A DNA stretch of 64,000 nucleotides from Nocardia alba NBRC 108234 (GTDB lineage Bacteria; Actinomycetota; Actinomycetes; Mycobacteriales; Mycobacteriaceae). Position 1 is the first letter of the stretch; each line of letters starts with the position of its first letter. The position numbers and the translations under genes were made by a program. Below the pieces are notes generated by a model. It did no database searches. It was not told the DNA's origin and worked only from the letters and a program-made list of their open reading frames with translations. The stretch lies in the NCBI RefSeq assembly GCF_001612665.1, contig NZ_BDAX01000001.1, positions 306,044 to 370,043 on the forward strand, read 5' to 3'. Shown piece by piece: positions 39,440-47,666 of the stretch.

Positions 39440-39643
39440 TTATTTTCCGGCCATGAAGGGAATTTGACACGGCGTGCCGAGATCGAGAATTCACGGCATG
39501 CCGCCATCGAGCGTGCAGATTGTGTAAGTGCGCTCGATACCGAAGTCCTCTGTTTGCGCAACCCTATCTTCGACGATGCCGTCTATGGCGGTGTTCGTTG
39601 GTTTACTTGTGGGCTGTGCCCGCAGTGCGGAGGCGAACTGTGA
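39419..39643 (+). CDS. Small Cys-containing hypothetical protein
   Basis: A 74-residue frame starting at ATG 39419 with GGAGAT upstream. It ends in CGLCPQCGGEL, a CxxC-type pair that could bind metal or zinc-ribbon fashion, though with only one complete pair. Two more Cys occur earlier (RADC, EVLC). The family is not recognised. Codon use is less GC-rich than its neighbours. It would be the first gene of the membrane-protein/NorQ-NorD cluster, 200 bases ahead of the next gene. Real but uncertain; it might be a leader or spurious. Confidence 0.45.
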   Translation: MVNLYRLLFSGHEGNLTRRAEIENSRHAAIERADCVSALDTEVLCLRNPIFDDAVYGGVRWFTCGLCPQCGGEL

Positions 39644-39842
39644 CGTGGCATGTCTCTGAATAGAGTCGGTGTTGCGCGAGTTGCTCTCGGCACTTCAAGA
39701 GGAATCGGTCGATAGTGCAGAACTATTGGCGATCGATGTATTCGGCTCCGGAACGGTGAGTGTCTCCGGTCGCTATCAGCTGCGCGCCGGAAAACGTTTC
39801 GTCGCGCTTCGAGTCGTAATTCAGGAGTTGGTGAGGACTTTC

Positions 39843-40580
39843 ATGAACTTGTCGATATTCAACCGACAGTCGGGTGAGAAACGGGCGGACTCGCCGCCGG
39901 GGCCGGGTGGTTCGGTGTCCTACGATCAGCATCTGGACGAGTCATCGGCAGCTCAACGCGAGGCCGACCGGTGGTTGATCGTGGGCACGGTGCTGATGGG
40001 CACGTTGGTGCTGGGTTTGATCGGGCTGCCGATCTTCCTGCGGGGATTGTGGCTACTGCGGCGCGCTCAGCAAGCGAATCTGTCGGTGCGCCCCATGATC
40101 GTGACCGTAATCGGGTATCTGGTGATCCTGGACGCCGCGATCAACACCGTGGGATGGGTACTGGATATCTTCGCCAGCCACAGCCTGGTGAATCGGGTGT
40201 TCTTCACCGGTTGGGGCAACTTCTTCGATGCCGGGTATTTCTGGCACTACAACGAATTGTGGATCGGTGGTGCCGGTGCGCCCGGAGAGAAGTCGTGGGA
40301 GATCGCAAGTATCTTCATCGTATTCCCGCTGCGGATCGCTGCCGCGATCGCTTTCCTTCGGATGCAGCGCTGGGGTCATCAATGGCTGATCGTCACCTGC
40401 TGGTTCGGTGTGGTGATGTGGGTCGGATATATCGCGAATATGACCATTTATGCGGACCTGCGGTACAGCGGGACGGTGCTTCCGGTATTCGGTTGGTGGC
40501 TCTACGACATCTGGTACATAACGCCTTTCCTGGCCATTCCCTATCTGCACACAGTCAATCGTGAGATCTTCTCCGACTGA
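39843..40580 (+). CDS. Polytopic membrane protein of unknown family
   Basis: A 245-residue protein with a hydrophilic N-terminus (residues 1-42) and about five spans: roughly 44-72, 84-106, 152-172, 180-204 and 214-237. Notable residues are the aromatic loop FDAGYFWHYNELW (His135), His179 in QRWGHQW and His236 in PYLHTVNRE. It is not recognisably PmoA, NorB, NorE or cytochrome oxidase subunit III. ATG follows GTGAGGACTTTC. It is encoded just ahead of a bitopic partner and a NorQ/NorD-type pair, so it may be a membrane enzyme subunit carrying a metal site (inference). Confidence 0.75.
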   Translation: MNLSIFNRQSGEKRADSPPGPGGSVSYDQHLDESSAAQREADRWLIVGTVLMGTLVLGLIGLPIFLRGLWLLRRAQQANLSVRPMIVTVIGYLVILDAAINTVGWVLDIFASHSLVNRVFFTGWGNFFDAGYFWHYNELWIGGAGAPGEKSWEIASIFIVFPLRIAAAIAFLRMQRWGHQWLIVTCWFGVVMWVGYIANMTIYADLRYSGTVLPVFGWWLYDIWYITPFLAIPYLHTVNREIFSD

Positions 40581-40610
40581 AATTCCCCGCGAAACACGGA
40601 GACACAGAAA

Positions 40611-41048
40611 ATGACCGATCAAAGCAGCAGTCGAACTCCGGAGCAGGACACTTCGCTTCCGGCCGGCACCACGCCGACGTTCGCTCGAATGCACAAATGG
40701 CTCCAACGGGCGATCATGGTGTGCCTGTTCGCGCTCGTCGTGGAGGGCTCTCTGACCGTTCCTGCGATCGCGATCTGGTACGGCTACCCATCGCTGTCGC
40801 TGACCGAGATCTGTAGCGAGCTGATGAAGGTGCGCTACTCCGACGATGCGCTCGAGTGCGAGTTCCCCTATCCGTTGTCCGGCCCGCCCTTCGGCGGCGC
40901 GCCGGAAGCTGCGAACCAGACCACCGCACGCGATGAGTGGGGAATACAACCGAAACCGGACTACGAACGAATCGGCTTCCGCGAACTGGTCCGCAACCAC
41001 GACGAGCGGATCGCCCGAGAGAATGCCGCGAAGTCGCCGCCTCGGTGA
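40611..41048 (+). CDS. Single-span membrane protein with exported C-terminal domain
   Basis: A 145-residue protein. A hydrophilic N-terminus is followed by one span at about residues 31-57 ([23 protein letters not shown]), then an ~85-residue domain that should lie outside the membrane, with Cys68 and Cys83 (EICSEL, LECEF) able to form a disulfide. No heme CxxCH or copper motif is present. The topology resembles small anchored subunits such as NorC, but sequence similarity is not evident. It starts 30 bases after the polytopic protein with GGAGAC upstream, so the two are probably partners. Confidence 0.72.
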   Translation: MTDQSSSRTPEQDTSLPAGTTPTFARMHKWLQRAIMVCLFALVVEGSLTVPAIAIWYGYPSLSLTEICSELMKVRYSDDALECEFPYPLSGPPFGGAPEAANQTTARDEWGIQPKPDYERIGFRELVRNHDERIARENAAKSPPR

Positions 41049-41072
41049 CACCAGCCGCCCGGTGACACCGGG
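41044..41072. repeat. Tandem GGTGACACC palindromes
   Basis: GGTGACACC occurs at 41044-41052 and 41061-41069, 17 bases apart. The second copy extends to CCCGGTG-A-CACCGGG (41058-41072). They lie 92-120 bases upstream of the internal tetR gene and could be operators. Confidence 0.4.
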
Positions 41073-41163
41073 CCGGAACAACCAAGACGTCAGCAGGTCC
41101 GGTCGCGCTCGTGAGATTGTCGAGCGCGGCTCGATCCCAGTGCTGAACTTTGAGGATCGACAC

Positions 41164-41763
41164 ATGAGCACGGTCACGATCGCGGCCATTGCAGGCTCGC
41201 GGAGACTCCGGCAGATCAAGACCCGCGAGCGACTTTTCGAAGCGGCGGTGGCGCAGTTCGGGGTTGCCGGGATGGCCGCGGCCGACCTCGGCGAGATTGC
41301 CGCGGCGGCAGGCGTCGCCCGCGCGACGTTCTACTTCCACTTCCCGAACAAGGAGCACATCCTCCTCGCGTTGGCCGACCGCGAGGAGGCAGCGATCGCG
41401 CAGAGCCTGCGGAGTTCGGTTTCGGCGCCGCGGGATCTGGCGACCTCGTTGGCGCGAACCATCGATCTCGTGCTCGCGCTCGAGAGCCGGTTCGGCACAG
41501 CGTTGTTCAGGGATCTCATGTCGGAGCGTTTCATGTCCGACCGCCGATCCCAGCGATGGCCGCAGTGCCCGGTCGTCGCCGCCGTAGCCGCGATCATCGA
41601 AAGCTCTGCCGCGCAGCGGAAGATTCCCGCGCATCAGAGCGCGATGTTCTTCGTCGATGGCCTGTATGGGCTGCTGGCGGTCACCGGCGAAGCCAGGCAG
41701 CTGCGTCACGCGGTCCTCGACAGCTACCTGCTGACCACCGTACGAAGTCTCGAAGCCCGATAG
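41164..41763 (+). CDS. TetR family transcriptional regulator inside the NorQ/NorD cluster
   Basis: A 199-residue regulator. The HTH spans residues 25-65: QFGVAGMAAADLGEIAAAAG followed by ARATFYFHFPNKEHIL. ATG at 41164 follows GAGGATCGACAC. It lies between the two membrane-protein genes and the tiny membrane protein at 41829, all on the same strand, and probably responds to the substrate or stress handled by the cluster. It may act at the tandem palindromes upstream (inference). Confidence 0.85.
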   Translation: MSTVTIAAIAGSRRLRQIKTRERLFEAAVAQFGVAGMAAADLGEIAAAAGVARATFYFHFPNKEHILLALADREEAAIAQSLRSSVSAPRDLATSLARTIDLVLALESRFGTALFRDLMSERFMSDRRSQRWPQCPVVAAVAAIIESSAAQRKIPAHQSAMFFVDGLYGLLAVTGEARQLRHAVLDSYLLTTVRSLEAR

Positions 41764-41828
41764 GCGGGCACCGGTCCTGGTCGTGGGCATCACGATTCGG
41801 GCCGATGACACGATCTGGAGTGAGAAAC

Positions 41829-41927
41829 ATGTGGCAGGAAATTTTTCGCCTGACGGTGTGCTGGGGCGCGATGATCGCGATCGTCGTGTTCTGGTACTGG
41901 CTCATCAAGAACATCGGAACCTTCTGA
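41829..41927 (+). CDS. Tiny single-span membrane protein (32 aa)
   Basis: A 32-residue frame, MWQEIFRLTV at the start, then a hydrophobic aromatic-rich span (AMIAIVVFWYWLI) and a KNIGTF end. ATG has GGAGTGAG upstream, a good ribosome-binding site. It is too short for most gene callers. Size and shape match accessory subunits of membrane oxidoreductases such as CydX or CcoQ, but this is an analogy only. It sits 49 bases before the VWA gene in the same cluster. Confidence 0.62.
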   Translation: MWQEIFRLTVCWGAMIAIVVFWYWLIKNIGTF

Positions 41928-41976
41928 TCATGGACCCCCGACATCGCGACTGTCGATCGGTACATCAGGAGGTCTC

Positions 41977-43506
41977 GTGTACCCCGACGATCTGAGCCAC
42001 GCACTGGCCGTCGAGCGTGGATGTTCGGTGACCGCGGTTGCCTTCTCCGAGAAGCGGCGAGAAGGCGTGCGGTTGATGAGCGGGCCCGCGCGTGGGTTCG
42101 GTTTGAACCGCGCCCGCACACTCGTGAGCGTTCCCTACCCGGTGATGGCGCCGGAATGGACGCGCGCGACGCTCACCTGTGGTGTCGCGTTGCAGTGTTC
42201 GCCGTCCAAGGACCGCATCGCCGCCTACGCATTGCACGAGCTGTCACCACGTCAGCGTGTGGCGCTGTCCTGGGTGGAAGGCGGTGTCGCGGCCGGATGG
42301 ATCGCCGAGCGTTTTCCCGGTCTGGTGCCGGAGTTGCGGCGAATCGCCCCCGACCTCGAGATCGCCGACCACGATCTGGAGGGGCACGCGATGCTGGAGC
42401 GTGCGATGGAACTGGCCCGCTCGCGGCCACTGCCGCCACACCCGTTGCTGGGCGGATTGCCGTTGGCGACGGCGGCCCGGGGCGTGTTGGCGGCGACGAT
42501 CCGCCGGGTCTACGGCCGGATGCCGTGGAGTTCCGCACGCAGCGACCGCCGAGGGATGGTCACCATCCCTGTCGGTGGCGACGGAGGGGAGCGCAGCTCT
42601 ACGCTTCCGCCGCCGAGCCGTCCCGAAGACGAGGACTTCGAGGTCCGGACCGATCAGCGCTCGGGGATCCCATATCCGGAGTGGAATCTGTGGACCGGAT
42701 CGTTTCTGGCGGACCACGTCGCAGTTGTCGAACGCCGCCACTCGACCCGCAGTACACCGGTCACCGCGGTCTCGCCCGATATCCGGCGGTGGTTCGAACA
42801 GCGCACTCACCGGGAAATGCGCGGTGGACTCGAGGACGGCTCCGATCTCGACATCGACCGCTACGTACGCCACCACGTCGCGGCGCGGACCGGCGCGGCC
42901 GGGCAGCCGAAAATCTTCCGGGAGTTGGTACCCAGCTCACGTGATTGCACGACAGCGCTCTTGCTGGACGGCAGTTCGTCGCTCGGGCTCAACGGCGGCA
43001 GGATCTTCGCACTGGAACTCGCGTGCGCGGACGCGATGTCACGGGCGATGACACTGGCCCGGGAAAGACACGCGATTTTCGTTTTCACCGGCAACACCAG
43101 GCACCGAGTCGAAGTCGGCTGCCTGAAGGACTTCGCCGATCCGCATTTCGTCGATCCGAGCAAGGCCGGACTCATGACCGGCGGCTACACCCGCTTGGGC
43201 GCACCTGTGCGGCACCTCACCAAGCGGCTGCTCGAGCAACCCAGCGAACGGCGACTGCTGATCATCATCGGCGACGGACTGATGTCCGACGAAGGCTACG
43301 AGGGCCGCTACGCGTTCGCCGATGTCGCACATGCGGTCGCCGAGGCCGAGGAGGCGGGCGTGCTCACCTACTACCTCGGGGTCGGCCCCACCCGCGTCGA
43401 CCCGCTGCCCGAAGTGTTCGGGTCACGCCGGTCACAGCGGATTCGTCAGGTCGAGGACCTTCCGAGAGTCCTGGCAAACATCCATCGAGAGTTGACAAGC
43501 CAATGA
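41977..43506 (+). CDS. NorD-like von Willebrand factor A protein
   Basis: A 509-residue protein. The C-terminal ~190 residues are a VWA domain with a complete MIDAS metal site: DGSSS near residue 331, Thr in GGYTRLG near 405 and Asp in IIGDG near 429. Upstream, DLDIDRYVRHHVAARTG and YPEWNLWTGSFLADH resemble the linker of NorD. In known systems NorD works with the AAA+ protein NorQ to insert non-heme iron into nitric oxide reductase. GTG at 41977 has AGGAGG upstream. The stop overlaps the start of the AAA+ gene (ATGA), so both proteins are made together. Confidence 0.85.
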   Translation: MYPDDLSHALAVERGCSVTAVAFSEKRREGVRLMSGPARGFGLNRARTLVSVPYPVMAPEWTRATLTCGVALQCSPSKDRIAAYALHELSPRQRVALSWVEGGVAAGWIAERFPGLVPELRRIAPDLEIADHDLEGHAMLERAMELARSRPLPPHPLLGGLPLATAARGVLAATIRRVYGRMPWSSARSDRRGMVTIPVGGDGGERSSTLPPPSRPEDEDFEVRTDQRSGIPYPEWNLWTGSFLADHVAVVERRHSTRSTPVTAVSPDIRRWFEQRTHREMRGGLEDGSDLDIDRYVRHHVAARTGAAGQPKIFRELVPSSRDCTTALLLDGSSSLGLNGGRIFALELACADAMSRAMTLARERHAIFVFTGNTRHRVEVGCLKDFADPHFVDPSKAGLMTGGYTRLGAPVRHLTKRLLEQPSERRLLIIIGDGLMSDEGYEGRYAFADVAHAVAEAEEAGVLTYYLGVGPTRVDPLPEVFGSRRSQRIRQVEDLPRVLANIHRELTSQ

Positions 43507-44309
43507 ATACCGATCGATACCTCGCCCACAGCAGTGAAGTCCGCCTGTTCGAGCGGGCCTTCCATCAACACCTGCCCGTGATGCTGACCGGCCCCACCGG
43601 ATGCGGGAAAACCCGTTTCGTCGAGCACATGGGCCGCGCCCTCGGGCGTGAGGTCGTCACCATCAGCTGCCACGACGACCTCACCAGCTCCGACCTGGTC
43701 GGTCGATTCATGGTCACCGGCGGTGACGTCATCTGGACCGACGGACCGCTGACACGCGCGGTCAAGACCGGCGCGATCTGCTACCTCGACGAAGTGGTCG
43801 AGGCCCGCCACGACTCACTCGCGATCCTGCACTCGCTGACCGATCACCGGCGAACCCTCTACCTCGACCGCGCCGACGAAACAGTCCTCGCACCAGCAGA
43901 TTTCATGCTGGTCTGTTCCTACAACCCGGCCTATCGCAGTTCGCTCAAGGAACTCAAACCCTCCTTCCGGCAACGGTTCGTCACCCTCGGTATGGACTAC
44001 CTGCCACCCGATCGTGAAGCAGAGGTGATCACCGCCGAATCCGGCGTCGAGGTCGCCACCGCGCACCGACTCGTCGGTTGCGCCACCACCATCCGCCAGG
44101 CCGACCAGGCTTTCCACTTCGAACCGCCCTCCACCCGGGTTCTGGTCGCTGCGGCGCGCTTGGTCGCGGCGGGAGTTGACGAACTCGAGGCGGCCCAGGT
44201 CTGCATCCTGGCGCCGCTCAGCAGCGACGGAGCGATCCACGACGGATTGCGAGAGATCGCAGCCGCACACCTGTCGCCCACTGCCACACACATCCAGTCC
44301 ACGAACTAG
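43503..44309 (+). CDS. NorQ/CbbQ-type AAA+ ATPase (MoxR superfamily)
   Basis: A 268-residue ATPase. Walker A is GPTGCGKT at residues 30-37, Walker B ICYLDE ends at Glu97, the sensor Asn is about N141 in CSYNPAY, and an arginine-finger candidate lies in SFRQRF near 156-158. Sequence and size match NorQ/NirQ/CbbQ proteins, which remodel a target enzyme together with a VWA partner, here the overlapping upstream gene. Cytoplasmic, ATP-driven. The client is unknown: no norB or Rubisco gene is present, so the membrane proteins upstream are candidates. Confidence 0.9.
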   Translation: MNTDRYLAHSSEVRLFERAFHQHLPVMLTGPTGCGKTRFVEHMGRALGREVVTISCHDDLTSSDLVGRFMVTGGDVIWTDGPLTRAVKTGAICYLDEVVEARHDSLAILHSLTDHRRTLYLDRADETVLAPADFMLVCSYNPAYRSSLKELKPSFRQRFVTLGMDYLPPDREAEVITAESGVEVATAHRLVGCATTIRQADQAFHFEPPSTRVLVAAARLVAAGVDELEAAQVCILAPLSSDGAIHDGLREIAAAHLSPTATHIQSTN

Positions 44310-44317
44310 GAGTCGCT

Positions 44318-44437
44318 ATGAACGAACAGGACCGCAACCGCAAGCGCGCGTTGATCGTCTTCCAGATCATGATGTACGGGTACCTGCTGACAATGTTCCT
44401 CATCCAGGTCAACATGCTGATGACCCGTGACTGGTAG
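44318..44437 (+). CDS. Tiny single-span membrane protein (39 aa)
   Basis: A 39-residue frame: a charged start (NEQDRNRKR), one span (ALIVFQIMMYGYLLTMFLI) and QVNMLMTRDW. ATG has AGGAG upstream and follows the AAA+ stop by 8 bases, so it is in the operon. It is Met-rich (seven Met in 39). The cluster terminator begins 28 bases after its stop. Function unknown; like the 32-residue protein it resembles small accessory subunits of membrane complexes. Confidence 0.65.
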   Translation: MNEQDRNRKRALIVFQIMMYGYLLTMFLIQVNMLMTRDW

Positions 44438-44465
44438 GAGTCTGCCCGCCAGCACCTCGTGCAAC

Positions 44466-44505
44466 GTCCAGGACCACCGCGTCGACTGGCGCGGTGGTCC
44501 TGGAC
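44466..44505. terminator. Strong bidirectional terminator
   Basis: A perfect 16-bp stem (GTCCAGGACCACCGCG and its complement) with an 8-base loop, between the last gene of the NorQ/NorD cluster and the convergent lipase gene. Confidence 0.9.
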
Positions 44506-44520
44506 CGCTATGGGTCGGTG

Positions 44521-45924
44521 TCAGCGCACACCGATCGGCTTGCCGAAGAAGGAAGCGATCGTTTCGCCGAAAATGGTTGCCAGCAGGGACAGTCCGTCGG
44601 GATTCAAGGCGAGCAGGCCCGCTTCGGAGGTGCTGCAGCCCGATGTGGCGGGGATGCCGTTGAGTCGGTCGCGGAGCCACAGCAGTGCGGTCGCCGATCC
44701 GGATACTTCGGTCGTGATGTGCTCGCCGAGGTGTTCGCGAATGTACTGGACGTCGGCATCGGGGCTCTGGCAGTAGGTGTCGACCAGGGTGTTGACCGGG
44801 CCGACGGGGATCAGTTCGTCGGGGTTGGCCTGCCAGATGAACATCGGCATGTCGGGTACGGCCTTGCCCATGCGCGTCTTGTCGAGGACGTCGCGTACGA
44901 CGGGATTGCGCATCGGGTCGCCTTCGGGGACGCGCAGCATGCCCTTCATGTTCAGGAAGGGGAACAACGCGGTGTTGTATTGCACGCACAGCCCGCCCTT
45001 GATCACCGAGAGTCCCTGTCCCAGTGGGTCCAGATCGCGGTCGAGCAGGTCGCCGAACTCGCGATACTCGCGACCCAGCCCGAGTACGGCGGCCATGATC
45101 ATGCCCGACCAGATCTGGCCGTTGCCGATGTCGAGCAGCGGGCCGAAGTCGGCGGGCACGCCACCCATGGCCGTGCCGACGATGTCGAGTTCGGGCGCGT
45201 AGCTCTGTTTGAGCTCGGCAGCGTGACCGGTCACGATCGCTCCGCCGGAGTAGCCGTACATGCCGATGCGGGTAGCGGGCGCGAGCCGCATCGGCTCGAA
45301 GTTGCGGGCGGCGCGAATGCCGTCGAGGGTGATCCGCGCGCCCAGGGGACCGACGCCGAACGCGCTGTCGGGGCCCTGATGGTCCGGGATGACCACCGCC
45401 CAGCCCTGCTGCAGTTGGGCTTGCGCGACAACGAATTCCAAGGGCGCGACGATCTGTCCGACCGCCGTCGCGACCGACCACTGCTGGACGGCATAGGACG
45501 GCGAGCAGTAGGCCGCGAGGGAGTCCTCGGCGATCTGCATCGACATCAATTTGTCCGGAGCCGACCCGCGTGGCTTCAGCACCGTGGCGACGGCGGCGAT
45601 GGCCTCGTCTCTTGTGTTGTTGGAACGGTAGGACACCTGCCAGGCGTCGACGTTGAGCGGGATGAGGCCGGCGTTGGCGACGTTGACCTGCCGCGCGGCG
45701 ATGATCTCGCCGGGCTGTTTGGCTGCCACGACGTCAGCCGGAGGCCGGTAGAACCCCGGATCGAGCTCTGGAGGCATGGCGAGCGCGGGCGCGGGCTGCA
45801 CCGGCAGCGGGGCTGTCTCAGTAGGCTCCGCGACCGCGACCGCGATGCTCAGGATGGGGATGGTGGCTGCGGCGGCGACAGCCAAGGCCGCCAACCTGCG
45901 GGACAACTTTGTCCGCGGGGTCAT
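44521..45924 (-). CDS. Secreted lipase, LIP family
   Basis: A 467-residue secreted alpha/beta hydrolase. Residues 1-32 are a Sec signal peptide (Arg/Lys start, Ala/Val/Ile-rich core, ending AVAEP). The nucleophile is in GMYGYSGGA near residue 225, with a candidate Asp in QANPDELIP near 380 and a His in EHLGEH near 411. The FYRPPADVVAAKQPGEII opening is characteristic of actinobacterial secretory lipases related to fungal LIP enzymes. Hydrolysis of triacylglycerol or other esters outside the cell is expected. A perfect 22-bp dyad lies just upstream and presumably controls it. Confidence 0.88.
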   Translation of the reverse strand: MTPRTKLSRRLAALAVAAAATIPILSIAVAVAEPTETAPLPVQPAPALAMPPELDPGFYRPPADVVAAKQPGEIIAARQVNVANAGLIPLNVDAWQVSYRSNNTRDEAIAAVATVLKPRGSAPDKLMSMQIAEDSLAAYCSPSYAVQQWSVATAVGQIVAPLEFVVAQAQLQQGWAVVIPDHQGPDSAFGVGPLGARITLDGIRAARNFEPMRLAPATRIGMYGYSGGAIVTGHAAELKQSYAPELDIVGTAMGGVPADFGPLLDIGNGQIWSGMIMAAVLGLGREYREFGDLLDRDLDPLGQGLSVIKGGLCVQYNTALFPFLNMKGMLRVPEGDPMRNPVVRDVLDKTRMGKAVPDMPMFIWQANPDELIPVGPVNTLVDTYCQSPDADVQYIREHLGEHITTEVSGSATALLWLRDRLNGIPATSGCSTSEAGLLALNPDGLSLLATIFGETIASFFGKPIGVR

Positions 45925-45942
45925 AATCTACTCCCTATGTAA

Positions 45943-45964
45943 TTTGAGACGCGATCGTCTCAAA
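45943..45964. promoter_or_regulatory. Operator-like palindrome upstream of the lipase
   Basis: TTTGAGACG-CGAT-CGTCTCAAA, perfect 9-bp arms, ending 19 bases from the lipase start. It is likely a TetR- or similar-family binding site; no regulator gene is adjacent. Confidence 0.6.
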
Positions 45965-46088
45965 CATTGGAGTGACACTACCGCGATCATGGCCACGGAA
46001 CAATAGCTGTCTGGGACGGTGGACGGTGACTCGTGTGATCTTGCGGTGGGTTCCCGCAGGGGTAAAGCCGCCTACGGAAATGCTGGAG

Positions 46089-47534
46089 TCAAGGTTTCAT
46101 GCGCTCGACGTCGTCGGGGATCCAGGTCTGGTCGAAGAAGGTATGGGTGGGTCCGTACAGGCGCAGGGTGAGCAGGAACCCCTCGCCCGGGTTGGTCGGG
46201 ATCCAGTTGGCGTCGGCGGCACCGAGGGGTTTGGACGGGCCGGTGTAGATGTCGTAGGAGCCGTCGGGGTTGGCGGTGACGCGCTTGTCGAGAGAGTTCA
46301 CCGAGGGGATGGGGTGACCGTCGACCGTGATCATGGTGCCGTCGACCGGGTTGTAGAGGGTGACGGCCCAGAACAGGCGTGCGGGCGGGTTCGGGGGCAG
46401 ATGCAATCGGTAGTGCTCGGCGCCGGTCAGGTACTCGCCGTCGGCATCCCAGAAGGTGGAGGGGTACTTCGCGCCGCCGCCGATGATGTTGAGTGCCATC
46501 GCCGGGCTGGCGGAGTAGGCGACGGTGAAGAAAGTGGCCTGGTGATCGAGGCTGAGGTAGGTGCCGGCGTGGAAGTTCTCGTCGACATCGGGGAACCCGT
46601 TGAGCCAGCGGCGTTTCTCGGCACCGGTGTAATACCGTCGGCCGGGGTAGCTGTCGGGTGTGGTGTTCAGTGCTACCGCCAGCTTGGGAGCGAGGCGGGC
46701 CGCGGCGTCGAGGATCTCGCGGTGCCGCGCATCGGGTTCGAACGGCTCGCCCTTTCTGATGCCGATGGAGGCCATCATCCCGCGCAATCGCAGGTCTATC
46801 GCCTCGACCGGTTCGTAGTCGACGAACTCCGCGAGGAGGTCGAAGAAGCCGCCATCGCGGGGGAACAGCATGTCGACCTGTTCGCCCGAGGCGTCGGGGA
46901 ACCGCATCGGTTTCCAGGTGGCGGGATTGGACTGGTACAGGGGATGGATGACGGTCTGTTCCAGCGCCGCCACACCGGTCGCGGTCTCGGGGCCCTCCTC
47001 GCCGCTGGTCAGAAACGCGCGCCAGAACAGGAAGACGTTGTAGGTGGGTGAGCGCAGCACGTGGTAGCCGCCGGGAAGTGGCGGACCGTCGTAGCCGGGC
47101 GGCACCAGCAGATACTGTCCGCCTTGGCCGTGGTCGGGACCTGCCAGGCCGACATCGGAGAGGGCGTGCTGCCAGAAGTCGGTGAGCATGCCCAGGATGC
47201 CGGGCGGCGCCGCGATCACCAGCGGTCCGTCGGCGGCGAGGTCGAGGTAACTCATCGCGTAGATGACATCGGCGTTCGGCGTCGGCACCCGGCAGGCGGA
47301 GTCCATGCGCTGCTTCCAGATCGGCAGCACGTTGTAGCCGCCGCCCCAGCGTGCCTGTGACCCGTCGCGCAGGCCGATGATGTTCACGATCGGTAGGGCC
47401 TGCAGGTAGACCTGCACGGCTCGCTGGAAGAAGTATTCCTCCAGCAACTGCTGGCGGTGGTCGTCGGACAGGTAGTTCCCGTCGGGCTCGATTCCCGCGA
47501 ACTCCGACCATCGAGCGCCCTCGACCTGCGTCAT
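46089..47534 (-). CDS. DUF1254/DUF1214 domain protein
   Basis: A 481-residue protein. The N-terminal DUF1254 domain (YFFQRAVQVYLQALPIVNIIGL to residue ~160, including TPNADVIYAMSYLDLAADGP) is followed by a C-terminal DUF1214 domain ending in QTWIPDDVERMKP, with RLFWAVTLYNPVDGTMI and ANWIPTNPGEGFLLTLRLYGP. The family is widespread in actinobacteria and its biochemical role is not established. No signal peptide is apparent with the chosen ATG at 47532-47534, which has AAGGACGG upstream. Confidence 0.87.
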   Translation of the reverse strand: MTQVEGARWSEFAGIEPDGNYLSDDHRQQLLEEYFFQRAVQVYLQALPIVNIIGLRDGSQARWGGGYNVLPIWKQRMDSACRVPTPNADVIYAMSYLDLAADGPLVIAAPPGILGMLTDFWQHALSDVGLAGPDHGQGGQYLLVPPGYDGPPLPGGYHVLRSPTYNVFLFWRAFLTSGEEGPETATGVAALEQTVIHPLYQSNPATWKPMRFPDASGEQVDMLFPRDGGFFDLLAEFVDYEPVEAIDLRLRGMMASIGIRKGEPFEPDARHREILDAAARLAPKLAVALNTTPDSYPGRRYYTGAEKRRWLNGFPDVDENFHAGTYLSLDHQATFFTVAYSASPAMALNIIGGGAKYPSTFWDADGEYLTGAEHYRLHLPPNPPARLFWAVTLYNPVDGTMITVDGHPIPSVNSLDKRVTANPDGSYDIYTGPSKPLGAADANWIPTNPGEGFLLTLRLYGPTHTFFDQTWIPDDVERMKP

Positions 47535-47666
47535 CGCCAACCGTCCTTTCCGAGCGGATCCGGGACTCCCATGCCGGACCATAGAAAGGTTGCCGCCTCG
47601 CCGGGTCACCCGTGGCGGATGAACTTCACCCGACCCACGGTCAGTGGCACTGCTGTGGTCATCCGA

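Noticed and set aside
39843..40580. Copper membrane monooxygenase (PmoA) or nitric oxide reductase subunit
   Set aside because: Spans and His residues invited the comparison with the NorQ/NorD neighbours, but none of the known PmoA, NorB, NorE or oxidase subunit III motifs could be recognised, so it is left as unknown.
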